Assembly (NCBI GenBank): GCA_973895155.1
Contig: OZ316898.1
Coordinates: 2,046,001 to 2,110,000, forward strand
Reading direction: 5' to 3'
DNA: 64,000 bases
Source of the DNA: Marsupella aquatica
Lineage: Eukaryota > Marchantiophyta
A model generated the notes under the pieces. The model worked only from the letters and a program-made list of their open reading frames with translations. It was not told where the DNA came from and made no database searches. The first letter of the stretch is position 1. Each line of letters begins with the position of its first letter. This document shows, piece by piece, positions 12,613-26,043 of this stretch. Made by a program: the position numbers and the translations under genes.

Positions 12613-13414
12613 TATCGTGGATGTGTGAAGAGCCGCAATCTCAGTCCGCTTGCCGCCTTGAAGTCACTTTGAAAATACCTTAGTCCTGTAGTGATTTCCC
12701 CACCTGGGGAAAATGGTGGGGAAAATACCAATGTTATGTAGGGATTTTCATCACATCAAGCTCAAATTGTAGATTCTAAGGTTTCTCAGCTTTTTGGAGG
12801 TTGGTTTGGATAGTTCAACCTCCCGAAAACGGGCTGTGATGCCTTCTGATATCTGCGGAGAAGGTGAATTTCTGACAAAATGTGTTGATGAGATGTTTTC
12901 TCTGAAGGACCGGTATCAATGGATCATTTAAGATTCAAGGAGTTTGCGAGGCTGGAAGGTAAAGTACACCTGGACCACCAGGAGTTGCTATCTACACCGA
13001 GACACGGATGAAGGCACCAATTTCCGATTTCTCCAGCAATCTTTATGGGAATCACGAAACTCAAAGCGAGAGCAGCACCCTGTCCTCAGAGGTGACTGAA
13101 TCGGCTCGAAATCAGGTTGTCGCCATGTGCAAGGCTTCTGGAGAATTCAGAATTCAGGAGAGGATTAAGTCACATTGAGGAGAAAACTTGCACCTTGTTC
13201 GGCCGATTCAATTTGGTGCAACAGGGGCGCTGAAACTAGCGCCAGAGACTTTTCCTCGGCGCTTGACAGTCAGTCCATCTATCTGTCTATACTAGAATTC
13301 GCGATCGAAGTCTACCTTTCATGACCAACTTCTTAGCGTGAAGCCATAGACCCTAATTTCTCTGCTAACAGAATTGTTTGATATTTTAGACTATGGTTGT
13401 GAGTAAGGAGGGGC
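12613..13414. other. Intergenic region between divergent open frames
   Basis: Non-coding DNA between the minus-strand SAM-like gene and the plus-strand ORF at 13415. It must contain the 5' flank of the former and could hold promoter sequence for both. I see no repeats or recognisable motifs. Confidence 0.35.
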
Positions 13415-13948
13415 ATGGCAGTCTTGGTACGGAGAGCCCTTTGTGCAAACGCAATGGTCTTCGGGGTGTACACAAAGGACAATCACAACACTGTGGACGT
13501 TCGTATACGAGAATCCGTTCTCAACCAAGGGTCCACAGTCACACCATACAACTTGACTACAATTAGAGGCAAGTATGGTTCAGGAGAACCAGGTTCATGT
13601 TTTCATGTGAGGGAACAGAACCCTGTGAGACGAAATATGAGGGTGTTGGTTCCAGATCAAGACGTTACTGATGATGAACCGGAGGGATACATTTGTTCAC
13701 TTTTCCACTGGAGTGCAATCTTCCGGTGCAAAAAAGTTGATCTTGAGCTGATACCCTTCGGGCAACAAGGAGAGCATCTGAAGGGGCCAAACAAAGGAGG
13801 AAAGTGGCTGGTACTCCTCGATGATGCTAAGGGATGCATCACCGCATCCCCAAATCTGTACCGTTTTAGTGCAGACTTCTTGGCCATTTTGTTTTACAGG
13901 TTATTCGGGTCCCTGCAGGTCTTGGAGCTCTCATGTAGTATGTTGTAG
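13415..13948 (+). CDS. Hypothetical ORF, unassigned
   Basis: This is an open frame of 177 codons beginning MAVLVRRALCANAM. The segment from about residue 15 to 150 (VYTKDNHNTVDVRIRES, YICSLFHWSAIFRCKKVDLE, GGKWLVLLDDAKG) looks like ordinary globular protein sequence, not low complexity, so it may be a real exon. A TTGTTTTACAG just before 13900 resembles a splice acceptor, so the annotated 3' end may be intronic. The start at 13415 is simply the first ATG. I cannot assign a family, and a decayed gene fragment is equally possible. Confidence 0.35.
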   Translation: MAVLVRRALCANAMVFGVYTKDNHNTVDVRIRESVLNQGSTVTPYNLTTIRGKYGSGEPGSCFHVREQNPVRRNMRVLVPDQDVTDDEPEGYICSLFHWSAIFRCKKVDLELIPFGQQGEHLKGPNKGGKWLVLLDDAKGCITASPNLYRFSADFLAILFYRLFGSLQVLELSCSML

Positions 13949-15032
13949 AGATGCTTAAGTTATTGTAGGACGTATTGTGGTTGTTGCCCTCGCTGATGTT
14001 GACTTTATGCAAATAAGATTTAGGATAGAACACATTGCCGGAGGATGGGACAGTATTTTCTTTGGGTATTGCAGCTCTTCGCCACGGATTTCGTTTTATT
14101 GATCAGCTTCAAATTTCGGCTATCAATCGGCACACCGAGTTACACGGCCTCCGAATTTGGTCCCCTTAAGCATTAGAATAGGGTACTCTGTGTGTGCTTT
14201 ATGGTGTGAATGGTGTGAACTATTGGCGTGAACATTGTGAGCAGGGACCCTTTGTTACTTTCACGTTGAAGATTTGCTGGCTCTTGGGTTGGACCGCCTC
14301 TCTGTGTGCTTTTATGGTAGGAATTGTGAGCAGGCACCGCTTGTTACTTTTAACTTGAAGAGAGTTGATGGCGCTTTGGATTGGACCACGGGACATCGAA
14401 AACTTGCCACTGCCAAATTAGCAAACCTCCACTGCAATCTCGAGTGGCAGACGAAACGTATCAACAACAAAGCTTCAGCACAGCTGCTAAAAGAATCTGC
14501 TGTTCCCTCCCTGCCCCACCCCCCGCAACATAAAAAAGAGTAGCCAAGCCAGTAGACTGCCACAGAGACCTTCAGAGGACAAGCCAATGAAACTGCTCGG
14601 AAATGAACTTTTGTTGGTGATCCTCAATTGTTGTCCAGACAGAAATTTGGCAATTACGTCCAAAAACTCGCCACTGGTGCACTCGAAGGAAAATTTAATA
14701 CAGAAGTGGCAGCAAACTGACCACCTGCTGTAAATGAAGATTATGGTTCGATGAGATCTTGTGGAGGACGGAGCTCAGTGCTACGTGAAGGTGAGTATCT
14801 CTGCTAATTCATCTGTCCAAATATGGTCATGGCAGCGATGATTCACATATCCAGGGAAAAAGAGAAGGACCGTGGTCACAATGCCGTAACTAAAATCATG
14901 AACTTTAAACTCACTTCGATCAATCTTTCTAGGTCCGAATCTAATTGAAAGGTTTACCATTGGAAAAGCATCCGTAAAAATCACACGCGGTACTAGTCAG
15001 CTTTGGCAATCTAGGGGCATCTTAATTAATTC
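13949..15032. other. Intergenic region
   Basis: No gene is supported. An imperfect duplication is visible: a segment with TGTGTGCTTTTATGG, GAATTGTGAGCAGG and CTTGTTACTTT at about 14298-14350 repeats one at about 14190-14262. A small minus-strand frame at 14781-14984 has no recognisable domain. Confidence 0.4.
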
Positions 15033-15705
15033 TCACGCATAATCGTAATGGCGCACTCTGTAAAGGAGAACTTTTCCAGCGGCGTTTCGCACAACTAAAT
15101 AACCTCCACCTGGGCTGAAATCCATGGAATGCACGTAATGCAGAGGGGTCTTGAAATTTGGCCAGTTGGATAAAACTGTGTGAGAAGGGAGACGCACCAG
15201 TCTCAATGCATATTTCTCCATTCATGAAGAAACAGCTATGATTTGAGAATCGTAGTTGAATTCACATTATCCACTGTAGTCACAATATTCATCAGAGCTT
15301 TGATGGGTCTAGTGACTCCACCGTTGAATCCCTCTCGAATACAGTGGCAAAAAGACTGCTATTAGGGGATACTGCCAACGAGCCGCTCTTCACACACCCC
15401 TCGTATGCCACTTGTGAAAGCACCGCCTCGTTCTGAGATCCCAGAGATAGATTTCTCCATCTCCTCCGCTGCTAACCAAGCGCCGACGTCCTCTGCAAAA
15501 CGCCACAACCCTCACGGATCCATTCATCTCAGATTCCCCCTCTATTGCTTGGTGCCTACCGAGCAGAGTAAAATACAGTATATCCGTCATTGCCGATAAA
15601 GGCAATCTGCTTGCTGTCTGGAGACACCTGGAAACCCTCCAAACTCTTGCTGCTTCCTCCGTCGCCGAATTTCTCGACTCTGAGACCTGTCCTTTCTGTT
15701 CTTCC
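15033..15705 (-). pseudogene. UTP18: UTP18 (U3 snoRNA-associated WD40 protein) pseudogene, C-terminal part
   Basis: UTP18 is a WD40 protein of the small-subunit processome in the nucleolus. Reading the minus strand from 15705, the expected blocks appear in order. FQVSPDSKQIAFIGNDGY comes first, then MNGSVRVVAF and SSGGDGEIYLWDLRTRRC, then VKSGSLAVSPNSSLFAT, PIKALMN and FNYDSQIIAVSS, and last HSMDFSPGGGYLVV plus GKVLLYR, ending at a TGA at 15033-15035. They lie in different frames. A shift separates the GNDGY block from the MNGSVR block, stops follow the ATVFERDS and PIKALMN regions, and the propeller segment around the bridging region is shortened. The N-terminal half is absent; the similarity starts after a TTTTACAG. 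It is a 5'-truncated, decayed copy. Some plants have an intronless UTP18, so lack of introns does not prove retroposition. Confidence 0.85.
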
Positions 15706-16487
15706 CTGTAAAACCTGCTCGGGAGGCTAAAACCCCATGTTTGCTCGACTCCACGCGACTAGCCCTTTCCGTCGGAAAATGAACTATTTCCGCCTGCGAT
15801 AGCTGCAGACTGCACGACTAGTGGTGACACTGCTGTTTCACGCCTTCAATCGCCCATTACCGAGAGCAGATTGGACAATCCTTTCCTTCACAGTTCGACA
15901 TTCCTAAGGCATTCCACTAGCCCTCGCTCATTCGATCAGCTCAGGCCCGCCTCCACACGGAGCAGCCGCGAGAATCAGGGGCTAAAGGGGGTCGGGCAGA
16001 CAGGGCAGCTCACGTAGGCCCGGAGGGCAAGGGGGGCAAATATCAGAGACTGTTCCCTTATACAACGTTAATAACTTGTACTAGAAAACTGTGGTTTGAG
16101 GGTGAGTCAGTCGAATGCCGGAATAATGTTACAGTAGGATTATAGGAGGGGGGCTAGGCGCATTCTTGGCGGACACACGAGTAAATGGGCAACGAAGTCA
16201 GATGAAAAACCCTAGGGGTTTATGCCCACAAGCCCGAGTAGGCAGGGTTGGACAGAAATGGTGGTGAATACCTGGAAGTAAACGAGGGTAGGGTCAGGTT
16301 TGAAGTTGGGCTCAAGGTGCGTGTCTTGTGAGGTGAAGGCAATCAGCCCGAGGAGTGTGGAGAAGCACTGAGTTCCTGTCAAGAGAATCTTTAAACCATG
16401 CAAGGGAGAGAGATTGCATCCTAGCGCTATAGGCAGATCCGGAGACTCGGAAGGAAGGTCCAGCAATTCAGTGGAAGGGTTAGAGAC
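15706..16487. other. 5' flank and probable promoter region of the TTC27 gene
   Basis: Relatively GC-rich non-coding DNA between the UTP18 relic and the TTC27 start codon. It presumably contains the TTC27 promoter and 5' UTR. No TATA box or repeat stands out, and the overlapping minus-strand open frames at 16212-16743 are shadows of the TTC27 first exon region. Confidence 0.4.
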
Positions 16488-19400
16488 ATGGAGGCGTTGG
16501 AATTGCGTCTGCTTCGATGTTTTCTGGGAGGCCCAAGACAATCAGTGGCAGGAAATCTGGCGGAGGTTTCTGGCGAGAAAACTGTATCCTGTGGCGTAGA
16601 TGAACGTGATGGAAATGGAGCTGGAAGCCTGGAAGACGGCATAAGAGATATTGTGTGTGAGATTGAGTATGGATTTTATTCAAGGGCTTTGGCCTCAAGA
16701 CACTGGTCTGTGCTACTTGGCGATCTTCCCTCGTTGGATCCACTAGTTGGCTTGAAGCGGAATGCCGCCAACGAGTTCTACGATCATCTGAAGTTAAGGA
16801 TCTCTACATTTCTCGGCTTGGACCCAGGGGACGGAAGAGCTGGACAGTTTCATGAGGATGAGCGAGAGCAACGGGAGGTTCTGGTACTAGCTCTCGGCGT
16901 CGCTGTGCTCTGCATCTTCTTGCAGGCAAATGTGACGGGGTACGCATATGACGAATTCCTATCATAAAAGGGTCCATACTTTACGTTTTCTGTAGAGTAT
17001 TTGTCTGTAAACCCTTTCTGTGTATGACCAGAAAATCGCCTCAACCCTATACATATGAATTTGCACCTTTCGAAGTCGTGTTTTTCAATTATTGAAGTAC
17101 CGCCAACCACTTAAAATTCCAATTTTGAGAAAGATTATGGCGCTCTTACTCAATTTCCGGTAGATTGGTGTACATGTTCTAGAATCGCTGAGTTGATTTG
17201 GTGGTTTCTGAATCATAAATTACGACGATTCTATTGAACTAGCCAAACCTGCACCTTAACTTGGAACTGTCTGCCGCATGGACATCCATTAACCCTGGAC
17301 ATTCCTGCTACAGTCCGGGGCGGCTAAAAATCGATTTGTCTTGACCACACTTTATCTGGTGTCGTTTGATAGCGGTCGAAGATTGTACTGTGGTAAAGAC
17401 TTCTCGATATGTAGACCTTTCATAGCATGTTTGTAAATTCCTCTATGTAGAAATTGGGAAGGTTAGTTCTTACAGCTGACGAGGCTTCTTCTTGTGTCTA
17501 TTCTGCAGCCCTATTCAAGAACAGTTTCCTCTGTTTCCTATGACTGCGGCACTAAACTTGGACAAGTCATCAGCAGGTTTAGATGGAAAAGAATGGGAGG
17601 AATGGGAACAATGGGCTCGAGACCAGGTGATGGTTGATGGCTGTGACATTACAGGAAAAATTTCTCTACCACAGGTGTGCTCCTCTGTCTGTACTTGGCG
17701 AAGTTTGTACGTTCGGTAGTTTATCTATCGATCCTTAGAGCACCCTAATCGGGGAGCTGGATTGTCAGCTATCCATTGCATGGGACGATTCAAATGAAAA
17801 AGCCAGTCTCCAGCAGCTAGGCTAGACATTTTACGGTAACACTATTTTCAATTCAGACTAAATAAAAGTACCAGATCTGGCACTTCAGATCTAGTTGCGG
17901 ATGCTTGGGTCGATTGTCATTTTTGGAATTACTTTCACAAAACAAGCAATGCATATTGAGCCCCAGTGGCACTTGGGGACAGGAGTTCTCCATGTTTGTA
18001 GCCAGTGGTTGCTGTTACTTTTCTGTAGTGTACGAGCATATCTATCCAGTTTTGGGACAGATGGAATGAAAGACACCAATTTGTGTGCAGTATCTGATAC
18101 TGGCCAAACTCTTACTGGTCAATCCAGCAGAGACTATGGTCAGGAGGGCACAATCAGAAAGCGGACCGAGAACAAGAAGTTGGTGGACATTCCGGGTTCT
18201 ATTGATACAACAACGGGTTTTGGCAGAGCGATCAGCTTTTCTTCGGTCTCTTCTTGTGCCGGCCGCACGAAACGTGATTAATTATTTTGGTACATCTGAA
18301 GCAGTGAACCAGTTAAGTTGGGAATTGGACCCTTTGGAAGCAAATAGTATTGTTGCCGCTGCATACTTGGAGCTTGGGCTGATGGAACATGTCTACGGCC
18401 ATGATGATGCTGCAAGGTCCATCTCTGACCATGTTTGAACACATCGCTCCCTACTCTCCAACCCCTTGATGCATGGCTTGTGTCCTGGCTCCTCTTGTTG
18501 AAGTAGAGTTTCTTTCAGTGAAATTTTAGGAAAGGTTTTTGTTGGTTCGTATGCACCCCGACTCTCAATAATTAATCACAATCATCCTAAACTAATGAAG
18601 AATTCTGAGGATTGGGACCGACCTGCAGGGCATTCCCATCGTCTTTCCGCTTTGATTCCAATCCTTTCCACCTGACCACTTTTCGCAGCGAGCATTTAGC
18701 AGTACAGGCAGAACGTAATGATAGGAGTATCTAATTTCTGATCGCTGAGAAACTCTTACCTCAAAATCGTGGCTTGAAAGAAATGGGTTGCCGCTGGGGT
18801 TATCGAGTTATCAGCCGTAAGGGATCGTTACTCTTAGAGCTAGGCTAAAATGGAATGGTGTCCTTGTCTTTTGCAGAGAAAACTTCGATAGAGCAGCCAA
18901 ATCTTGCGGTCTAGAACTATCTCTCACGGGAATCCTTGGTTTCCGAACACAGTACCAGGTGGGCACGAGTCAACCATTGCGATCTGATGTCGAAGTATTT
19001 CAAATGCACGCATATGAATAATTCAGGATTATAATCTGCTGCCACTTTTCTCTTTCAATTTGAATTTCCATACACATACTAACCTTTACCTACCTCCCCC
19101 TCTATTGCACGAATCAAGGAACTTTTGCAATTGATAGAAGCTGTTCGTAAAATCTTGTTGGGAAATGGAGATTTCTATTTGTCACCTCTCGGTTGGCATC
19201 AGGTCTGTGCAGGTTTCATGATTGTTTCTGCTGTTACGATCTTTGTAAATGCCCCTTTGTGGATTCTGATGCAACATCCTTCTGTATTTACTGCAGACTG
19301 ATCCTAAAGCTCAAATGGTGCTGGTGGCCAGTTCTGAGTCTTCAACTGAGAATGACACACACTGGCTCGACTTTGTGGATAGCGCTGATGAGAACGGGCA

Positions 19401-22400
19401 GGATCCAGCCGCGAACACTGAAGAAAGTGAAATACTTCGTACTCCAAAGCTTGTTCACGCTACAACAGATGAAGCAAATTCTGTGGAGGATGACAAGAGG
19501 AGTGGTGGCGACCAGAAAATTTTGACCTCCATTGAGCAAGCCATTATTTTGGCTATGGGCGTTGATGTAAAAAAGAGCAATGCGGATGATGAGCTCCGGA
19601 GTATGCCTTCTCCATTGATATTTATGTTTCTCATTTTTGGTTATTCTTTAGAGCGGACAAGACGGAAGATGTCTTTGCATCTCTCTTAACAGTGTTAGAT
19701 TTTGATATGGGAGAGCACACGTATACGCGTTAGGCTTGGCCTGTTTCCGTTGAATTTTTGAACACAATCGCCCAACCAAAGCAATGTGCACTGGACCAGG
19801 CTTACACTATATATATTGGTTTTAAGGCTGGCAGATGGCTCCATTTATTGAAGCAGTCGATGGTCAACACCGATCAAAACCTATGGTAGGTTGTAGCAAC
19901 TGTCCACTTTGATGGAATATCATGCCCTCAGATCGCTTTTGTTGTTTCCTGAAACCTTTTTTTCTATTTCAGTTTTGGACTTGCATCATGGTTAAGATCT
20001 TTAACTTCCGATTAGCAGAGCTTTTCAGAGAAAGCTCTCTTGGACCGTCACTGACCGTGATGCTTTGGTAAGGTGAAAGCTTGGTGCCAGCTGTTACGTA
20101 TAAGATGGGAGAAAACTCGAGCTCGCACTCGCGAACGCAGCTTTCTTATGATGGAGCAGCTAGTAAGTTCGGCTGCTTTGCTATCTCACCTAACTTGTTC
20201 AGACTTCAGATCTTTTCCATGCTATTTGTGCTTTGAATTGCTCTACGTTTTGCAAGATAGGCTGCACATATTCAGTGAACAGTTCATCAGTTGAGAATTA
20301 GAAATAGGACAAGATATCATCAAGATATGTAGTTGCGCTTCCACAATTTCTGATGAATGAATAATCCTTAGTCATTCTAAAAGCTGCATGAAGCCCTTCA
20401 TGACAAGGGAATTGTTCGACATATCGATGATCTGCTGGCCCATTAGTACGGTTTATCGTATTCTGTTATCCGAAGCTTGTTTGTTATAGTTGATCGTGTT
20501 TGAGACAGTGAGCTTTTTCTCTACGATGACTCAATTCCTTGAATGGCACAGGCTAATGATATTCGTGAAGGCTCGGTGAAGGTTTCACAGCGAATGTCCT
20601 ATGTTTTATGCGTTCCTTTCCCAATTCTCCCAGCTCTCCTCAAGTACAGATCTATCCTACACTTCATTATTCCTGGCCCGGTTGTGCAGATTTTGTAGAC
20701 TAGAAAATTCAATAATTTTTAAGGACAATCTCACCGTATTCAATGAGACTCTTGGCAGCATAAAACAATCTTTAATGTTTGACTATCATTCCACGATCAC
20801 GTGTTATACACAGTTGATACATTGCCGTGTTCATTTTTCCTGTCCATTTGGAAGTTGCACATATTAACAAAGCATCCATGAAGGTCTGTCATCGTAGAAA
20901 GTGATGACATCAAGTCAGTTTTAAGTACTCCCTCGGAGTTATAATTGTTGGACATTTGTCACAAGCCGGTTTGTTGACGCTGCAGAGAATATGCAGAGTT
21001 GATGGTTGGGTTCGGACTTATTGGAGATGCAATGAAACTTTTTGAGGAGCTGGAGTTATGGACCAGTCTCATTGATTGCTATTGGTTTGTCTCCCTGTCC
21101 CATTATCTATATTATGCTAGGACGGTGTAGAAAGAATAGTCGTTATAGTTGAAGATTGGTTGGCCCACATATTCATTCCATTGACGAAGTTTTATCAACC
21201 GCTCGTTGCTATGATCATTAAAATTTAGCCGAAGATAATCGAACTTGCAACTGTACTATCCAGAAACGATTTAAAATGCACTGCCGTTCTTTGTAGGAGA
21301 GAACAGCATAATTTAAGAAAAGTAGCTGCATTGGGCATGACTGACAAGTCATTATATAATGTCAATCTGTTTTTGCGATACGATCCCGTAGTCCATTTCC
21401 CTATCGAGTTAACTCCAAACAACGAAATTTGAGGAGTGTCCCTCATTAGCATCACCTCTGATAAATTTAAGGAAACTAGTCAGGGATGTGCAGTTGCAGC
21501 TACTGTTGGCATCTAGTTGAAGATTGAAAGAATGATAAGAACAAAAGATGATTTCACTGGAAAGCGTGACGAGAATGATTATGAGCTTTTGGAATGGAGA
21601 ATTGAGGTATGAAATGATGCCATAAAAAGTTCATGCATAGCCGTCTGCTCTTGCAATGGGACAGATGAATCACCGGCAACTCCGAAAATGTGAGACGATT
21701 ATCTTATAGTTGATGCGTTGTATGTAGTCTACTGGGAAAGAAGACTGCAGCTGCGGGTTTGATCAGACAACGCCTTGAAGTACGACCAGATGATCCAAGA
21801 CTTTGGTAGGCTCTTTTGATCTTCGAAATTGGCTTAAAATGTAGCGCTCAGACAGTGTTCATTTAATGAAATTTGCTACTTGCGGCTTGGAGATAATTGC
21901 TTCAGTTTGAGACTGTCAGGAGGTTGATTGTAATAGCTCTATGAAATAAAGGAAGGTATGAATAGAGCTATATTGAAGGGTTGCAGTGAGAAGAGATTTG
22001 TGGAAGCAGGACCTTGCTTCTCTTTTGTCTGTGATTTTGGGTAATCCTGCAGATCATACTTTGTTTCTGGGCAATTCCAATCATGAAGACGATATTGAGT
22101 GTGAAGTCTAAGAAACAATGCGGTGGACATTGGTAACTAGGTGTTCTTTGGGTGACGTGACCATGGATGATGATTGCTATCATAAAGCTTGGGAGGTATC
22201 CGGTCGTCGTTTCACTCGTGCTCAGGTACAAAAGGTCAAGCCAAAGTGTACAACATATCTGTGAGGATAATAAGAAAATCTATCAGTGACCGCTGCTATA
22301 TCAGTTTTTACATCTTGCCATATCTACCTCCAAGTTTTGAATCAACGTTGGAAGGATTCCTCACACAGTGTTCTTGATCTCTGGAATGTGTCGGTTGATT

Positions 22401-25400
22401 TTGGGATTTCTTTCATTAATGTGTTTAATACATGTTCGCAGCGGTCGCTAGCGCGTGCTGCGTACAGCAAAGGGAATTACTCCCAAGCCGTGAAGCACTG
22501 GTAACAGCCAGCACCATTCACCTCACGGTATACGTTGTTAAATGCCATTTTCCAGATATCTTGGTGCAAAGATTTAAAGGGAGGATTGTGGAGGTGAGGG
22601 AGAAAGGGGTGCGGTGGGATAGGGCGGGGTGGGGTGGGGTGGGAGTGGGGGTTTTGGGCAAGGGCATTGAAATTGATTTCTAGGAGGTTAGCAATTTGTT
22701 GACTCTACTCAGTCAAACAATTCTTGGAGTCGCTACTTAGCAACTCCTTGCATTCAGAATGACTGGTTCGAAATTGCTATTCATTGGTGGGCTCAAATTG
22801 AGTTTGCAATTGTGATTATGTGGCAGGGATGTGGCCTTGTCCTTGAATCCACTGCACCCGGATGGGTGGTTTGCTCTTGGATCAGCAGCCTTGAAAGTAG
22901 GTATCTGCACTATTATTCAAATTTTTGTTTTTGGTATTTTTTGTTTTATGTTTTCCCCATAGTCAAACATGGCCATACAGGATGTTCATTTTTCATATTG
23001 ATACCTTTTAAATTACACATGTTTGGTTGAATGCCTAAGACGTGGGAGACACGGTGTAGTGGGATTCTCACTTTTTATCCTGGAAACTTGCATTGTGTTA
23101 ATGGAAATTTTGTTTTTGCTTCATTTCGAGGGAAGGTCATTGAAGTAGTTGGAATTTTAATGTATTTTTAATGTAAGGAATGGTTTATGGTTGGATACCC
23201 AGCGACTGCCAAGAGTACCTTTCGGTTGCGCGTTAACCTGTTGTGTTGTCCGTCTGCTCAGACTCGAGATTTGGACAAGGCTCTTTTGGCTTTCACACGA
23301 CAGGTGCAATTGGATCCCGAGAATGGAGAATCGTGGAATAACATTGCGGCCATGTATGTCTGTTGTCTTTGGACAGTTCTCCTTTGAACATTTACGTACG
23401 AAACTAGGTTCTGTAATTTTCAGGGAACTTCCGTCTGGAGTGGTCGTTTAGTGGAATTAAACTTCGCGGTACATTAAGAATCATTAGGGCCGTCTGAAGA
23501 CCATGAAGAGATGAAATGATCGAAGTTTGTCAAATCTCTGGTCAGGCCAAAATTTAACTTGGGACAAACTTGATCGAGGCGTTCATGAATGGTGGAGGAA
23601 GGAGGATGGCGTTATAAAATATTTCTTGAAGTGATTCAGTTCTAGGAATTTTTTGTCTGTTTTGTGCTCTGATTATATCTGTTGTGCGCAGTAACATGCA
23701 GAAGAAACGCAGTAAGGAAGCATTTGTTGCCTTCCGGGAGGCTCTCAAGCTCAAGTATGATTCTTCACCTTTGATGTTGCTCTGGTTGACGTGAGTGTTC
23801 CAGAGTTGGTTTCCAAGTTCTCATTAGCCCTTGCAAGCTCATATTAGGGAATTGCTGTATTTTCTGGTTCTACCAGGCGAAACAGCTGGCAGATATGGGA
23901 GAATTTTGGAAAAGTTGCTTTGGATATTGGCAACTTTGGTCAGGTTAGCCATATTTTCATCTCCCTTGCCTCTTATTGCTCGCACTTCATCCTTTGGTTG
24001 TATGTGATTGGAAGAATTCCGGCAAGTTGTCTGAATGCTACTATTAGAGCTATTGCAGATGCCAGATGAAAAGTCTCTCTGATTTAAAATAGCATAGATA
24101 CATTTGTACCCTTGACTAAATTTCTCGAGTCTCAAGTGAGTTTGGAGAGACATGGTTTGTTCTAGCGTAGATCAACTAACAATTTCTCTGTGCAGGCTGT
24201 TCTTGCGGTTGAGAAAGTGTATGATCTCTCTGAAGAGAAACGCGTGGATGTGACCGGACTGAGCAGCCTAGTGGAAGAATTGGAGGTCAGAAAGGGCTTC
24301 ACTGTACGTCCAGCAGAAGTCCCTCCACTAGAAACTGATGAAAACTCAGAAAATGAGGAGCTTGAACATGATGGCAGTGAAGATGACTCTGACTCATGGT
24401 CATCCATGCTGACAGCTTTACCTTCTCTTACAAGAACGAATGGTGGAGAAGATCCTTCCTATACTGGGCATAAGGATTCTATGTCCTTAGACCACACTGA
24501 TAGCGCTCCATCACAATCAAAAGACACAGAAATGCTTGTTGAGAGAGTTGGAAAGCTTTTGTCCCGGGTATGTGAGAACAAATGGCCGTGTGATTCCCAC
24601 ATGGCCTAATTTTCTATGTTTTGTATTTCCTAGACTCGGAATGCTAAGCATCAGAAGCATGATTTGTGCATTGCTTTTGAATTCTAGGCACTCTATATGA
24701 CCTTGCTTGGCGAATCGAGTCCACCTTTCCTGCCTTGCTGTGATCAAGTTCATGCTTTTTCTGATTTCTGTATTTGGCGATTCAGATAGTTGTGAAAGGG
24801 GCGGGTGGAGGTGAAGTTTGGGGCTTGAAAGCCCGCTGGCATAGGCTTGTGGGAGATTTGTCTATGTCTGTCGAGGCCTTCTTGAAGCAAGTTCGAGCTT
24901 ACCAGGTGTCACTTTCTCAATGATGATTTGACTGTGTGCTGTTTGAGCTGATTAGATCATTTACAAGCCTAGTTTTGTCATTAGCAGTGCTGTGCTTCTG
25001 TGGACAGCACATTATAAGACCTTCTTGTTGGGATGTGAACATGACAGGGTTCAAAATGGCAGAGCAGCCCAGAGCAATTTGAGGTCTTTGCATCGGCATG
25101 CCTGCAGCTTACTAAAGCTTATATGGAATCAGATAATGCCGTATCTGGGAAACGCGAACTATTCTCTGCACAGATGCTTCTGCGGAGTACAATAAAACAG
25201 GTTGGTACTTTCTAAACGATTCCAGGGTGAAAACAAACCCAATTCTCAAAAAATGAAACTCGTGCCTGAAACTTAACATGTGGGTCTTTCTTCGTTTATA
25301 TGAAAGGGGTGCTTCGTCAACAAGATTTCCTGATTTTGTTGATATTCAGGGAAAAGTAATGGTTTGGTTTCCTTGTCTCAGGCGGAGCATTTTAAGAGTC

Positions 25401-25465
25401 AGCAACAGTATAGCGACTTGGTGTCATGTCTACAACAGGTCGAGACGAAAATTAAGTCTCTTTGA
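16488..25465 (+). CDS. TTC27: TTC27-like tetratricopeptide repeat protein (21 exons, complete)
   Basis: This is a homologue of eukaryotic tetratricopeptide repeat protein 27. Exons: 16488-16939, 17509-17674, 18091-18416, 18877-18958, 19297-19600, 19827-19885, 19973-19990, 20091-20162, 20552-20643, 20986-21084, 21728-21805, 22141-22225, 22442-22500, 22827-22896, 23262-23353, 23692-23754, 23877-23943, 24196-24567, 24786-24905, 25048-25200, 25382-25465. All introns are GT-AG, and phases chain without a break to 2913 nt, or 970 residues, near the usual family length. Typical blocks are SWWTFRVLLIQQRVL and MEHVYG (exon 3), TDPKAQMVL (5), LLRIRWEKTRARTRER (8), LELWTSLIDCY (10), TPR helices with HPDGWFALG, WNNIAA and SKEAFVAFREALKLK (residues about 612-728), and an acidic linker (about 770-800). 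The 18-nt exon 7 is the least certain. It is probably a housekeeping gene; the family's molecular role is poorly defined. Confidence 0.95.
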
Positions 25466-26043
25466 CATATTTTGATGGCGACTAGAAGGCTCTAGCTTCT
25501 GTGAAGTAGGGTGGACAGGAGTTGGTGTCATGATTGTCTCATTTGTAGATGTAGACAAGATTTATCGGAAGAAGCTCTCGTGGTGCACGGAAGGTCGATA
25601 TATGTACGTTTAACATATGTGGATGGTATTACATTTTTTGGTAGAGATGAGCTTGATCCAAGTCTGCAACGAGGCATGGATATCAGTCTGGTGCCTCTTA
25701 ACTGAGAATCTATCCCTCTGAGACAGTAGGAATAGAACTCCTTAAAACTATTATTTACACTATTACAGCAGTTTCAGGAGAAAATTTTGGTAGGAAGGGT
25801 TTCTGTTGAAATTTCCACCTTAGATTGGCAATGTTTGGAATATGAAGCAGCAAATTATTCAAGTATTTATGTTAATGGCTGCAACCCATGTACGCATTTT
25901 CTTTTTTGGTTTGGTCTTATCTAATCCTTATGTAGTAATGTTTTCCGCCGCGGGCGCGTTTGGCCTCCAAACGGTCCAGGCGCGCCTCGTCTCCAAGGCC
26001 GCGGGTCCAGGCGCGGTGTTAGGCCCAATGAGGAAAGAGGCCG

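Noticed and set aside
15405-15599. Plus-strand frame opposite the UTP18 relic
   Set aside because: It is an antisense shadow of conserved WD40 coding sequence.
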